NCBI GenBank assembly: GCA_947646735.1
Contig: CANTFK010000868.1
Span: 124,001-188,000 of the forward strand
Direction of reading: 5' to 3'
DNA from: Peronospora farinosa
Lineage: Eukaryota; Oomycota; Peronosporomycetes; Peronosporales; Peronosporaceae
DNA: 64,000 bases
Shown here: one piece after another, positions 20,520-31,800 of the stretch
How positions within the stretch are numbered: the stretch's first letter is position 1
Layout of the letters: each line of letters opens with the position of its first letter
Translations under genes and position numbers: made by a program
Notes under the pieces: model-generated
Seen by the model: only the letters and a program-made list of their open reading frames with translations
The model's database searches: none
What the model was told of the DNA's origin: nothing

Positions 20520-21970
20520 TTAAGATGCATTCCATAGCTCCTTCATGTCGGGTGGTTCCCATATTACTTCATCACCAACGTCCTTGATGTTGTGAATGAC
20601 CTTGTGACCATTGGTCAGCTGCGCTTTGTATATATACAATCGTTCACCTCACGCTCATACAACGGAGATAACACCTTGACCTTGGAGGCTTTCATTAAGA
20701 ATAAGCGATACATCTTGATATGCTCAGCGTATCCCATGGAGCTTTTGGCCTCAGCGATCGCTTTCAACTTTCGTTCGAGCTTTCTATGACATCTTTGCTC
20801 ACAAATTCCATTTCGATGTCCGACCGCAGGTACATGATCTGCTTTCCTCCACTGCATTTTGTACACGTCACGAAAACTTTCTTCTTGGCAGCTTTCTTCT
20901 TTAAGAAGTAGGCACTCTCATATCGCGAGTGATCGTCGACGAACGTCAAATATGCTTGGCTTCGTCTTATGAAGGCGCCTTCATTGTCCCTGTAACGAGG
21001 TTCAAAATACTTGGGATGTATATGATCCCGAACTTACCGGAAACGCTGCTCCCCTTTCATGCATCCACCGTAGAAACTTTGAAGCGTTAGGCACATTCGG
21101 GATGTTGATCATGGCATGCTGTGTTTTCGTGAGAGCGTATGTCCCAGCAAGCGTCTCAAGCTCCCACTTACTGTCAGCTCTGACGTACTGGACGAAGAGG
21201 CTCCTCCCTGGTCACAGCCCAACATGTACGCCATACCGATCTCGTTCTGCGCGATGGCATCAGAACCGCTACATTCAGGCCTCTTTCCACCAGCGTCCTT
21301 ATAATCGACACACCTATTTTTCAAACCGGGATGCAGGACGTCTACCATCTTGTTTCGTTTCTTGGTCAGACCAGACAACCGCCCGTTCCGTGACCTGCCA
21401 CTTCCAGCGTCTTTCTTTCTGCAAGCGTCACTTTGATCTTAGCACTCACACCCTCATGTTGAGAAGAAAACCACGGGATGGTTTCATGGGGGTGGTTACA
21501 TGGGGGCAGTTACACCACGGGTCGACCTTGCACCAGCGAGACGCGATGAACTTCGTTCGCCGTACCCAAGCCGAGCATGTCCGCTCCAAAACGTCCGAGT
21601 TTGTTGTACTTGTCTCTGAAGCCACTTGCTTCTGACGATCGTTTAACTTGCGGCCATTATCCTTGTCGTCCTTACTAAGGAGGATACCTACTTATCACTA
21701 TCCTTGTTGACCTTAAACCGTCCAGTCTTCGCCTCCAACGCGCAATCAGTAGTCTCTTCTTCTTCTTCTTTTCCAGTCGTTCAAACGCTTTCAAGCTCTC
21801 CTTTGCGATCAACGTGATGTCTGAAATTCATGTTATCAGTCTTCGACGAGACTAACTCGATATTCGACCGGGTAGACGTTGTTAGCAGTACCGCTTGCTG
21901 TCGCTTTTCATCGACCGAATCGCCCAATGTCTGCACAGCCGATGACAAGTTCGACAAGAGCATCTAAATG
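20520..21970 (-). mobile_element. decayed Ty1/copia retrotransposon fragment
   Basis: Reading the minus strand from right to left gives, in several broken frames: a gag-like piece (AVQTLGDSVDEKRQQAVLL, about 21,780-21,963), the pre-integrase LGH block and a CMKGEQRFR zinc-box remnant (about 21,020-21,150), the integrase start TFVDDHSRY...LKKK (about 20,880-20,950) with a remnant of the RSD-x-EMEF site, and the post-integrase motif MGYAEHIKMYRL (about 20,730). The integrase core between the second Asp and the catalytic Glu is missing, so the copy carries an internal deletion as well as many stops. No LTRs found. It is a different, much older lineage than the intact element at 45.8-50.5 kb. Confidence 0.65.
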
Positions 21971-22818
21971 TTGGACATAGTGGTACCATTTGCCTGGAGA
22001 TGGCGGTTGCATAGAGTAAGAAGGTGGCAAAAGCGTTATCCTTGTTTGCATTCCGCACATTGCAGAGTGAATCACTCTAGAGCTTTGACGTCATTTACAA
22101 GTCATGCTTTTATAATTTCGATCTCCAGTTTCACGCCCTCACATGCGCGAGCATCTCTTTGTTGGGCTAGCATGATGCGTATATTGTACACCCAGTAAAA
22201 ATGTTGTTACTTCTAAGGACGCTTCGTGAGGTGAGCCTGGTTGCAACTGAAGCTTTTGTTGTTGGCTGAGAGTCAACGCTGATTAGACTAGTTCCTTTGC
22301 CCTACATCGAACTACTTATACGTCCTTCACTAATGATACCAAACAGCTCAACACCTTCTCTTGTCCGTGAGAACTGGCGGTGTACAAGATAAACGCTACG
22401 ACAAAGCTATCTATCTAGCTATTGAACATCTCAGAATGCCATCGATACCAATGGTAGCCTGTCCCAAGCACAGCTATTCGTTCTAGTTGTGTTTGGCTAC
22501 AACAGCGCGAACAGAATGAATTTACAGTTTCTGCAACATCGTTTCAAGTTGATTATCGCTTACGCTGTGCTTTAGATCTATCTAACCAGCAACGACTCAA
22601 TAGGATACGCTCATTTCAGTATCATTCATACGTATGACACTTGTCTGATTGTTTTTTAACGTTCAGTTAATCTTAAGGTTGCGATGGCATCACGTCGTCA
22701 CTTTCGTCTCGTGATGCGAATAAATATACTACGAAGTAGATGGCAGATGAGATCGTAATGATCTCGATCGTAGAGAGGTACAGCTCCAGATAGGTATTCT
22801 AGGTGGTATCCAGTTCGA
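21971..22818. other. intergenic, nothing recognised
   Basis: Short chance frames only. Confidence 0.5.
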
Positions 22819-23127
22819 TCAGATGTGCGCCGTGTAGACGAACTGTTTCGTGACGGACAAGGGCTGTTCTGCCAGTTGGTTCGGTGAGACCACAACTTCG
22901 TGCAGCTCGAGGTCCTTCAGTCTGATAACGCTCCGCACTTTGATGGCAGCCGAGACCATTACTGCAACTGCCGCTGCAGCTGCAATGCCCACAACTGCTG
23001 CAATGGGGAGCCTTCCATTGGCAACAGATGATGAGTCCGAGAGATTTCTGACGTCGATAGCAGTGACAATTGAGAGCAGCGCCATGACAGCAATGACGAA
23101 GGCAATCGAGAGCTTAGACACTTGCAT
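22819..23127 (-). CDS. small secreted or membrane protein
   Basis: A 102-residue protein with an N-terminal signal peptide (IAFVIAVMALLSIVTA, cleavage probably before IDVRN) and a second hydrophobic segment at about residues 41-62 (AAVVGIAAAAAVAVMVSAAI) that looks like a transmembrane helix, leaving a 40-residue C-terminal tail. No RxLR, dEER or cysteine pattern is present. A type I single-pass membrane protein of unknown function is the simplest reading. Being short and isolated, it could still be a chance frame, but the two well-formed hydrophobic segments argue against that. Confidence 0.5.
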   Translation of the reverse strand: MQVSKLSIAFVIAVMALLSIVTAIDVRNLSDSSSVANGRLPIAAVVGIAAAAAVAVMVSAAIKVRSVIRLKDLELHEVVVSPNQLAEQPLSVTKQFVYTAHI

Positions 23128-24243
23128 ACTCGAGTGAAGAACGGGAGCTTGTTATCGATGCGAAAAAGTACAAAATGACAGCTCCTCTTCTGCACTTTGA
23201 TCGGGCCACTGCGTCCTGGAATGTTCTTGGGAGTGTCAAACTTGACGTTTGTATGCGTTCAGAGTTTGTGAGCTATAAATGATCGCATGTCGTGCGTGTT
23301 TCCAAGGCAGATAGATCTACAGGCTTGGCGATCACGACAGCGACTTTCTTCCATTCAGATATGTTTCAGGTGGGCAAGAGAGCTTCTTAGAGTAGCTGAA
23401 AGCCTTTGTCTAAACCATAAAGTACTTACCGAAATGCAACTGGTCTTCTTAAACGTCGGACTGCAGGGACATGCATGGTATGTAAAGCCAAATTGTCGGG
23501 CAGGAAAGTACCGGTAATCCAGCACGTGCTCAATATCTGGATCGATCTGATGCCCGATTGCCTAGGCAGGGGCGTAGTTCGTAGCTGCCTGCAGTTTTTC
23601 TTCGGTCGAATACCAATCAAGGCACTTTTTGTAAAAAGTTTGTGCCCGTCAAGAACCTTTAACCCTGGAAAATGCAGGTCCGATCAGGTGCATGGAAATT
23701 AAGATGGTGAGTTAGAAAGTCGAGAATGGCTACGATCATGCGGGCTACATTGCGATTTGGAGAAGCCTTTCGACATGAAGCGTGCATGACAGACCAAATT
23801 ACGCATCTTCGGCACCGTCATATCAGAGGGCATCGTAGTTTCTGATATTACAGTGCCAACGATGCCATGACTAGCACTAGAGTTGGTTCATATGAGGAGT
23901 TTAACTAGGTCAGACGGCGCTGTGACTGTTCGAATCAAGTCTCGAATGGGACATGATATAGTCTACATACGATGCTATAGGGTCATCAGTCTATTGTCCG
24001 GACAGTCAAACAATTTCTATTGATCATGCAGGTAATTGCGGTAATTACAATAAGTCGGTGGACTGGTTATTTGTTTTGGAAATCTGCTTTCCCTCGTCTA
24101 TTGTATTTAGTTTGAAAGGATTTGTCCGACGGCGGTCAAGCTCTTCTCTTGACCGTACCAGCCAACGGGTCTTCTTGAGACACCCATTTGGCAATTGTTG
24201 CATGAAATAGAGAAACGTCATTGGAGACACCAATTCACTATCA
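23128..24243. other. intergenic, nothing recognised
   Basis: About 1.1 kb with no recognisable gene; the right end should hold the promoter of the C2H2 gene. Confidence 0.5.
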
Positions 24244-26180
24244 ATGGATATGATTTCACTACATGTTAAAGGGGACACGTCATTGCTAACAAATGTCGAA
24301 CGTCTTTTGTCTCAGGAGGTCTTGATAGCCGAAGAATTCACTGGAATTCAAAATGACAAGAAGGAAAAAATCTTTCGATGCACCTTTCCAGGCTGCGGCC
24401 GGGAGTTTCAGCTCAAGGGAAATCTAAAGAGACATGTTAATATCCATAAGGGTGATAAGAAATTCGTCTGCAAGTTTTGTAAGAAGCGCTTCTTGCGCAA
24501 AGCAGACATGGAAGTGCACTATCGAGTGCACACGGGTGAAAAACCCTATCGTTGCAAATACAACGAATGTGGCAAACGCTTTGCCCGTTGCTCAGATTTA
24601 CTGAGTCACGAACGCACGCACACGTACGTCATCGTCCTTGTACTCATCTCACGGATTGTACTAGTAGCTGACGATGGCTTCATGTTTTCTTCTTCTTCTG
24701 TAGAGGCAAGAAGCCCTACGCATGCGCGTTCCCTGGTTGCGACCGGAACTTCGCACGCAAATTTGATCTCCACAAGCATCAGCGTCTGCATGAGGACCAC
24801 GATGACGCTCTTGGAACAATCAAGACCAAGAAACGAAAGTTGTCGCCGTGTCAAACTGACGCTTTAACACGCAATGAAAGCTGCGACTGTCCGAGCGATG
24901 TCGCTACGCCTTTTGTTGGTGGAGCAACGTCCTCCGATGCAGCTCTGACTGCTGATGTCTTTCTTCCTGGACCACCAGCTACGCAAACCACAGTGCCGAT
25001 TACCGGCACATTTGCAGCTGGTCGCCGCAAGATGTCAGCTATTGCTGCGTGCTTAGACACTCCGACAAGAGCGTCGCGATACGAACTCAAGTGTCCGGAG
25101 AACAACGTCTCGCCACCGACGTGTTTTGCTGCGCTATCCTCGTTGGACGCCTTCGTGTTGTCGCAGGAAACCTTGGATTTTTCTCGTCCCTTTTCACTTG
25201 ATGCGTTTCCGCCGTGTCCTTCGACAACGATTGGAACAAGTTGCTGTCCAGCGCATCTTGAGCTGAGGCCTCCCCCGCCTGAAGACAACATAGTCTCTAC
25301 TGAAACGAAGATGCCGAACGCCCCCGATATCCTGGACCATCTCTTTACGACGTTCCCGTCATCACCGAATAAAACTGCGCTCGCACCTACGGACTCTCAC
25401 GACTTGCATTCCAACATGGCACATGAAATGACGCTCATCAACGGTTCTTTTACGAACTCAGCTCAGCCTGGGTCAGTTGACAACTCGACGGTGGGTCAGA
25501 CATTTTCTGAGTCTAGCGTGCCTCTCAATGTGCCGGACGTGAACGGATCAACTTTCAGTCCTGAGAGAGTGCTATCAAGCTCGACTCCCAGTGCAGCTTC
25601 AGTTGGTAAATCGTCGGTGCCCAGTTCTCAAGCGCATCCGGCAGCCTCATCGGGCAGTCCTGTTAACTTTGGCGATGTCAGTCCGACTGACTGGGTCACA
25701 AGTTCCACAAGTGATGGTAGTGGCGCTGCACCAGTTACCGCTGCTGCTTCAGTCAAATTTGCCGTTGAGAAAGCATGCCTGTCAACGCCGACGTCATCGT
25801 TGCTGGACTACTCGCGGCATAATCGTTCGTGTGGCCACTTGTCCATTCAGCACGGAAATCATCGCGACTATGTGGTGCAAAATCACCTCGTTTGTCAAGA
25901 CAGCGTGACGAGACTTGGTGTGAAGCAGCGTGCCGTCTCTACCGAGAAAGCAGAATTTAATGCGGCAGCTGCAAGGCCTGTTCAGTGCACCTCGCCCAAG
26001 GATACGCATCGACCGGGCTGCGGCCACCTTCCCGTGCGCCACAACGATCACATTGACTACGTCGTGGAGGACAACTTGATTTGCCAGCAGGCTAGCTGGC
26101 TTGAGGACGATAATCTTGAACTACTCGGTGACGATTTCTGGGACTTTTACGATGCTATTGACGCGTTCCCGACCAACTAA
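24244..26180 (+). CDS. four-finger C2H2 transcription factor with CGH/His repeats
   Basis: Two exons, 24244-24623 and 24704-26180, separated by an 80-base intron (gtacgt...tgtag), give a 618-residue protein. Splicing restores the linker HTGKKPY between fingers 3 and 4. Four TFIIIA-type C2H2 fingers lie at about residues 46-154 (CTFPGC, CKFC, CKYNEC and CAFPGC starts), followed by a basic KTKKRK signal. A long Ser/Thr/Pro-rich stretch leads to two related motifs at about residues 500-528 and 562-588: CGHLSIQHGNHRDYVV and CGHLPVRHNDHIDYVV, each followed by a Leu/Ile-Cys-Gln. These resemble CGH-H-H-DYVV segments that I associate with metal-handling proteins. The acidic, aromatic C-terminus (DDFWDFYDAIDAF) could be an activation domain. 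A nuclear, perhaps metal-responsive regulator is inferred. Confidence 0.8.
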
Positions 26181-26301
26181 GTAAGATCATGGCTGCACAC
26201 CAAAGTGCAAAGTATTGGCTATATTCGCTTAAACCCAACAAGTTGTTTTGTGTTCTGATCAACCACTCACAGCCGCAGTTTGCTACTTCCGAGATAGTCA
26301 A

Positions 26302-28560
26302 TTAATTTGGCGCCATGAGACGCACACCCTCGTCTCCAGTGGTGTTGTTGCCGCGGTATCGTGCGACACGATACGACGGGTTGAACGCCCAAGCAAGCGC
26401 GTTTAATAGACCTTGCGAGTAAAAGCATAGCTCTGAAAGATACAGAAAAAAGCTCGACCTGACCCAGTCTACACCGAACGCTTGCAGCCAGCCAAATAGA
26501 GTCGGAAGAAAGAGTGCAGCAATGGTAGCGACGCAGCTGGATAGCAATTGCCCGCTACTACGACGTGCACGTTCTGCTTGGTGAGGGAGTGATTGCCCAG
26601 TAGATCTGGTGGTCGAAAGATACACTGCCAGTCCAGCAAGCGTAATTGTAAGTGCCGCTGGCAAGTAAAACAGGAAGGCGCGAGCCCAGCCGGGGCTATG
26701 GCCCACGAAGCATGCTCGGCATGGGCCAGCTCCATCCGGCAGAAAACCAATTAGTCCCGTGAACAATGAGAATGCTCCCGTGAACGCAGCAGAGCACCAG
26801 ATGACAACATGGTACACCAGTTTGTACTCCACGGTACTGGAGTGAGTCCAGCGTATTGCTCGAATCAGCTCCAAACCAACTGCAGCGCTGAACAACAAAA
26901 TAGCGGTACCAAAAAACTGCTGCATGCTTTTGAGCAAAGCACAGAATAATACATGCATCTGGTGGGCCCGCCACACTCCTGCAATCCACAAAGTCAAGTT
27001 GTAGCCCAACGTGCACACCGAAAGCCAGAAGAATAGCGAGAACGAGCGGAAGCTGCTCAAAATCGGGTACTGCACAAAAGAGGACACAATGAAGACCGAG
27101 CCAACAAGTGACAGACCCGACAAGAACAGCACCAATACGGCGTGAGTGTCCATGTCGTACATGTTGAAGCTGTTTTCGAAGAACGGTGATGACGGCTGCG
27201 ATAGCGGCAGATCGTTGCCATTGTTGCTCACAGTACCATCTTGAGTGTCCACACCGCACAATATCGAGTCGGCCGGACACGCAAAGCCCATTCTTTTCTT
27301 CTCGACGTCATAAAGTGAGTAGAATTTCTTCATAAACACGTCACCTAGCACCCACATTTCCTGTCCACTCGGCTGTACCAGCACAATGCACGTCAATCCA
27401 ACGCAAAGTGTGTAATCAGGCCCTTCCAGTACGTAATAATGCTGTCCTCCTACGCCAAACCGCAACGGCGGGAAGTCCTCCGGTGCACACAGAAAGCACT
27501 GAAAGCCGTACTGCACAAATCCACAGTAACATCCCTGATTCTGTGCGAACGTCGCTACTTCATACAAAAAATTCAAGTACAGTGTTCCTGGGATACCAAT
27601 GAGTGACGTGCCAGAGTCCACAAAAGCCACACATCCCTCTGTACATGCATTCCTATGCTTTCCTACATTGACACTATGAAGATGGATCCTCCAGAACGTC
27701 CATTGTCCAAACTGAGGTAGCACATCTGTCATTTGCCATGAGGCTTGCAGTGACGTCATAAATTCTTTGTCGTGTCCTCCCAAATGTAATTCCGACCCGT
27801 TCGTATTTGGGTCTGGACTCAAATAGAAAGCAAAGACTGCATCCATCTCTGGATATTGTTCCAATAGAGCAAAAAAGAGCGGTGGATGGGAGAATGTCGA
27901 TAGACCATCAAAACCCAGACCCAATAGTCCATCTGCTTTCATTCTAGCCATGGACTCTTCCTCGATCCGGACAATCCCAACATTTGCGTCTTGTACATCA
28001 AATTGGGCAATGTGGACCACATCATTCCCAAAATGCCCGCTTACTTTGCCACTACCATATTGGACAGCAAAGGCAGAATGTGTCTTGGATTCATAAAAAG
28101 TGCTGGATTCCGAGTGATTGAACCTGTCTTGACCTGCACAATCTTTGCATTTATTCCCAGGGACCCACAAGTCACTAGATCCAGTGTCAAAACACACGAG
28201 AACTTCCTGTGGAGGTGTTCCAATGGCAATAGGACCATAAAATTGAAACTCCATGAAATTTTCCAATGGTACATGCCCCTGAGACTGTAGATCCTGCACA
28301 TTATGTAGGACGTCCTGCACACGCAGGTTCTTACTGTCGTTTTTATAGTCTTGGAAAGTGCTAAGGCTGCTTAGAACGCTTTTTACTTCCACTGCAATGG
28401 TATTGTCATCGCTTGATTGCGTGTGATACTGTAGCAGGTTCTGAGTACTGCGTTGCTTCTTCTTGGCAACTAGAGGGATGCGTAAAAGGGAGTGAACATC
28501 TGCAATAGACAGCGCAGCCAACGTCGCGACGAGAAAGACGGAAATTTGTTTTAAGATCAT
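26302..28560 (-). CDS. AP5: GPCR-aspartic protease fusion (AP5 type)
   Basis: A 752-residue intronless protein. A signal peptide (ISVFLVATLAALSIADVHS) and propeptide precede a pepsin-family A1 domain with both active-site aspartates intact: CFDTGSSDLW (Asp about 125) and FVDSGTSLIG (Asp about 315), plus the flap Tyr in VQYGSGK (about 168). From about residue 467 to 740 there are seven hydrophobic segments forming a GPCR-like 7TM domain. A single-chain aspartic protease joined to a GPCR has been described from Phytophthora as AP5 and is an oomycete feature. The protease would face the outside or lumen. It is divergently arranged with the RecQ gene, sharing a 313-base upstream region. Confidence 0.9.
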   Translation of the reverse strand: MILKQISVFLVATLAALSIADVHSLLRIPLVAKKKQRSTQNLLQYHTQSSDDNTIAVEVKSVLSSLSTFQDYKNDSKNLRVQDVLHNVQDLQSQGHVPLENFMEFQFYGPIAIGTPPQEVLVCFDTGSSDLWVPGNKCKDCAGQDRFNHSESSTFYESKTHSAFAVQYGSGKVSGHFGNDVVHIAQFDVQDANVGIVRIEEESMARMKADGLLGLGFDGLSTFSHPPLFFALLEQYPEMDAVFAFYLSPDPNTNGSELHLGGHDKEFMTSLQASWQMTDVLPQFGQWTFWRIHLHSVNVGKHRNACTEGCVAFVDSGTSLIGIPGTLYLNFLYEVATFAQNQGCYCGFVQYGFQCFLCAPEDFPPLRFGVGGQHYYVLEGPDYTLCVGLTCIVLVQPSGQEMWVLGDVFMKKFYSLYDVEKKRMGFACPADSILCGVDTQDGTVSNNGNDLPLSQPSSPFFENSFNMYDMDTHAVLVLFLSGLSLVGSVFIVSSFVQYPILSSFRSFSLFFWLSVCTLGYNLTLWIAGVWRAHQMHVLFCALLKSMQQFFGTAILLFSAAVGLELIRAIRWTHSSTVEYKLVYHVVIWCSAAFTGAFSLFTGLIGFLPDGAGPCRACFVGHSPGWARAFLFYLPAALTITLAGLAVYLSTTRSTGQSLPHQAERARRSSGQLLSSCVATIAALFLPTLFGWLQAFGVDWVRSSFFLYLSELCFYSQGLLNALAWAFNPSYRVARYRGNNTTGDEGVRLMAPN

Positions 28561-28586
28561 TATGATCCGAGCGCTTGCGTAGTAGA

Positions 28587-28604
28587 GAGCAAATTGCGGA
28601 ATGA
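28587..28604 (-). promoter_or_regulatory. oomycete initiator element upstream of AP5
   Basis: On the minus strand this reads CTCATTCCGCAATTTGCT, a near-perfect match to the oomycete Inr consensus (YCAYTYYNCAWTTT) with its flanking pyrimidine/AT part. It lies about 30-45 bases upstream of the AP5 ATG at 28560, a normal distance for the transcription start in these organisms. Confidence 0.6.
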
Positions 28605-28854
28605 GGCGACTGTTTTTTCTGATTCGTGTTTTTATCAGCCAATTAGAACGCGTCTATGACTGTTTCAAAGATCGGTATGAATACTCAGACTGTGCGTTGT
28701 ACGGCATAAATTCAGTAGAAGGCTTCGGTTTTAAACAATTTCACGGGAAGGAGTATCAAAACGTGCCCATTTTGCATTTGTACCGGTATTATCGGATCCG
28801 TCACTCAAGTGAACTAGTGTCACTATTTACATTGCAAGCTTGCACCGACAATCA

Positions 28855-28871
28855 CTCTGTTCCGCATTTCA
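28855..28871 (+). promoter_or_regulatory. initiator-like element before RecQ
   Basis: TCTGTTCCGCATTTCAG directly precedes the ATG at 28874. It is a partial match to the oomycete Inr consensus and would give a very short leader. Confidence 0.35.
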
Positions 28872-28873
28872 GT

Positions 28874-31800
28874 ATGCGCGCCAAGGTCAACGAGGAGCGC
28901 ACTGACGCTGCGCCGCAAATCAACCTGAAGGAGCAACTTGCTTGGGCAGAAAATGTAATGGCCATGTAGCCAAGACGTCGTTCATCTTAATCATCTGTGT
29001 TTGACTCTCTAACTGTCTTTGTATCCTCTATCAATCGCCATCATTAGGCGCCCAAGAATGCGTTGCAGCAATGCCTCAATTCCCACATCATTGAAGCATA
29101 TCTTGACAATCGGACGACTCGAAAACAAAGGTAAGGCTACCATTTTTATCCATTTATGATCTCTGTAATGTTACCTGACGACGTCACGAGAACTAACATG
29201 AGTCCTTTTGTACCATTTTGTGTATTTTTATGCAGTCCCATCGATGAAGTAACAGAGAAAGAAAATTGTCTGGCAACAATTCAACGAGGAAGAGATGCAC
29301 TTCAGAAGTTTCAGGCTCTACGGGCGAGATCAAAGGCTTCGACGAAGCTGAAGGTGATTCCGACACCACGAATTGCCCTTGGGACAATTCCAGTGATCAA
29401 TACTGGCCCAGCATTCGTGTCTATCGAGCCTTCGGAGCACTTTGCTGATTCCTGTAGAGGTCAAGGAAGAAATGGAGCGGGTTTTGTTTTACCACGGGCG
29501 GGAATACCGGCTCCTGCTGCAGCAAATGATGTAGTGGATTTCACGCGGACGACGACATCTTTGCCTTTGGCACCGATGACTAACCGCTCTTCTACAGTGC
29601 AGCAGACATTATATACAGGGTTGGATGATGATGCTGATAGCTTGTTTGATCACCTGGACGTGGACGCTCTCGTTGCTGATCACCAACGTACACAGCAACG
29701 AAATCATCGAGTTGCTCGGCAGAAGGTGTCAGTGTCAGATAAGAGCTTATCGTCTGATCGGTCGACACACAGTAGTGCGTCCCAAGAGGCAGAAGGTGCT
29801 GTGATAATAGAAGAACTGCGTCAATTAATCAAACAGACGCGGGAGAATCTTCGCAAAGTCCGTGAGGAATGCGACGACGCGTCTCTCGAGGGAGACGTGC
29901 CAGATGTCATGCAAAAACGCCGCTCAGAGCTGGAACAAGAGCTGGAGCAATTATGTAAGCGGTACAGGGAGTGCAAAGGCACAGCAAAAGCATCTTCGCT
30001 CAGTCGGAATGTGTCTCCCGTGCAAGCCTCGCCTCTGCATACAGAGATGCCACAAACGCATAACAGTAGACTTGACGCACCAAATAACAATCCAACTTGC
30101 TCTTGTGGAATGACAACTGTGGAAGCTCGAGTGCAGCACGGATCAAACGCTAATCGACTTTATTATCGCTGTAGCACGTGTGGATTTAATTCTTGGGTGG
30201 ACGGTGAGGTTGGAAGCCGTGAAGCCTATTCTAATGGAGGAAATCAGACTCGTCAGATTGTAGTAGAACAGCCCTGCGTTTCCAGTGATCCAGGTGTGAC
30301 GTCCAAGATGCTGCGTGCTAAGCGAGTGCTCCGCGATGTTTTTGGCCACAACGCGTTTCGACCTAGTCAGGAACGGACAGTCATGGAGGCGTTCAGTGGT
30401 CGTGATGTATTCGTACTAATGCCTACGGGAGGCGGTAAAAGTCTTTGCTTCCAGCTACCTGCTTGTATTGACGATGGCGTCACAATCGTGATTTCTCCGC
30501 TAGTATCGCTAATTCACGATCAAGTGCAACAGCTGGAGGCTCTTGATGTGGGTGTTGCGAATCTGAAGAGTGACCAAGACTACGATAGTGTACAACGACC
30601 AATTATCTCGGAGCTCTTTTCGAATCGCATCACGATTAAAATGCTATACGTGACCCCTGAAAAAATCGCTTCAAGCAACCTCCTTAACAACTTGTTTGAA
30701 TCGCTTGAGAAACGCGGCCTCTTGGCTCGGTTTGTGATTGATGAGGCACATTGCATTAGTCAGTGGGGTCACGACTTCAGGAAAGACTACATGAATTTGG
30801 GGATGCTACGAACGAAATTCCCGTCGGTGAGTGTTTATGTTGCTGGATCTTGTTGGTGTAAAAAAACAGGCAGACATAGCTCATTCATGTGTATTGCCAG
30901 GTACCGATTATGGCTTTGACGGCTACAGCAAACACGCAAACTGAGGCAGATATCGCTAAGAATTTGAAGCTGAAAAACCCGTTTGTCACTCGTTCGAGTT
31001 TTAATCGGTACGCTCGTATGGTTAGCGGATGTTGCACTTACCTTTCTAATCGTAGTATATAATTGCCAGACCAAACTTGACATACGATGTACGAAAGAAG
31101 ACCCCCAAGTTTATGACTGAGATAGCAGATTACGTCCGAAAGCACATCGATGACTCTGGAATTATTTATTGGTACGCCAGTGGACAGATTCTAGGATGCG
31201 TGAAGTTGTATTGTGGACTTACTTGCTTGTATCATATGCTGAAACAGTCTGTCAAAAAAGGATTGCGAACAAACAGCCGAGAAGCTGATCAAGGCGTTAG
31301 GATTTGAAAACACACGAAAAGCAAGTCAGATCTCATTTTACCATGCAGGCTTAGAACCGTTTGACCGTTCCTCTCGCCACCACGAGTGGAGTAAAGGCAA
31401 GATCAAACTTATTTGCGCTACAGTAGCCTTTGGAATGGGGATTAATAAACCCGACGTGCGTTACGTTATTCATCACACGATTCCCCAGTCTGTGACGCAC
31501 TACTACCAGGTACGAGTTTCGCTAACGAGTTTTCGTGTCCACGGTCTAAGTTTTCTTCTTTCCTTATCGCTTTTGCAGGAGGCTGGACGAGCAGGGAGAG
31601 ATGGCGAAAAGGCAAACTGTATTCTGTACTATTCTTTCTTAGATTTGGTATGATATCTGTTTCTCATGAGCAGCTTCAGTGTTTTCACTAAATCCTCCCA
31701 AATGTGCAAACTAGACTCGACGACGCAAGCTAATCACGAAAGACCGTGAAAACATGCAACACCGCAATGTGCATCTTCAGAACCTTCGACGTATGACAGA

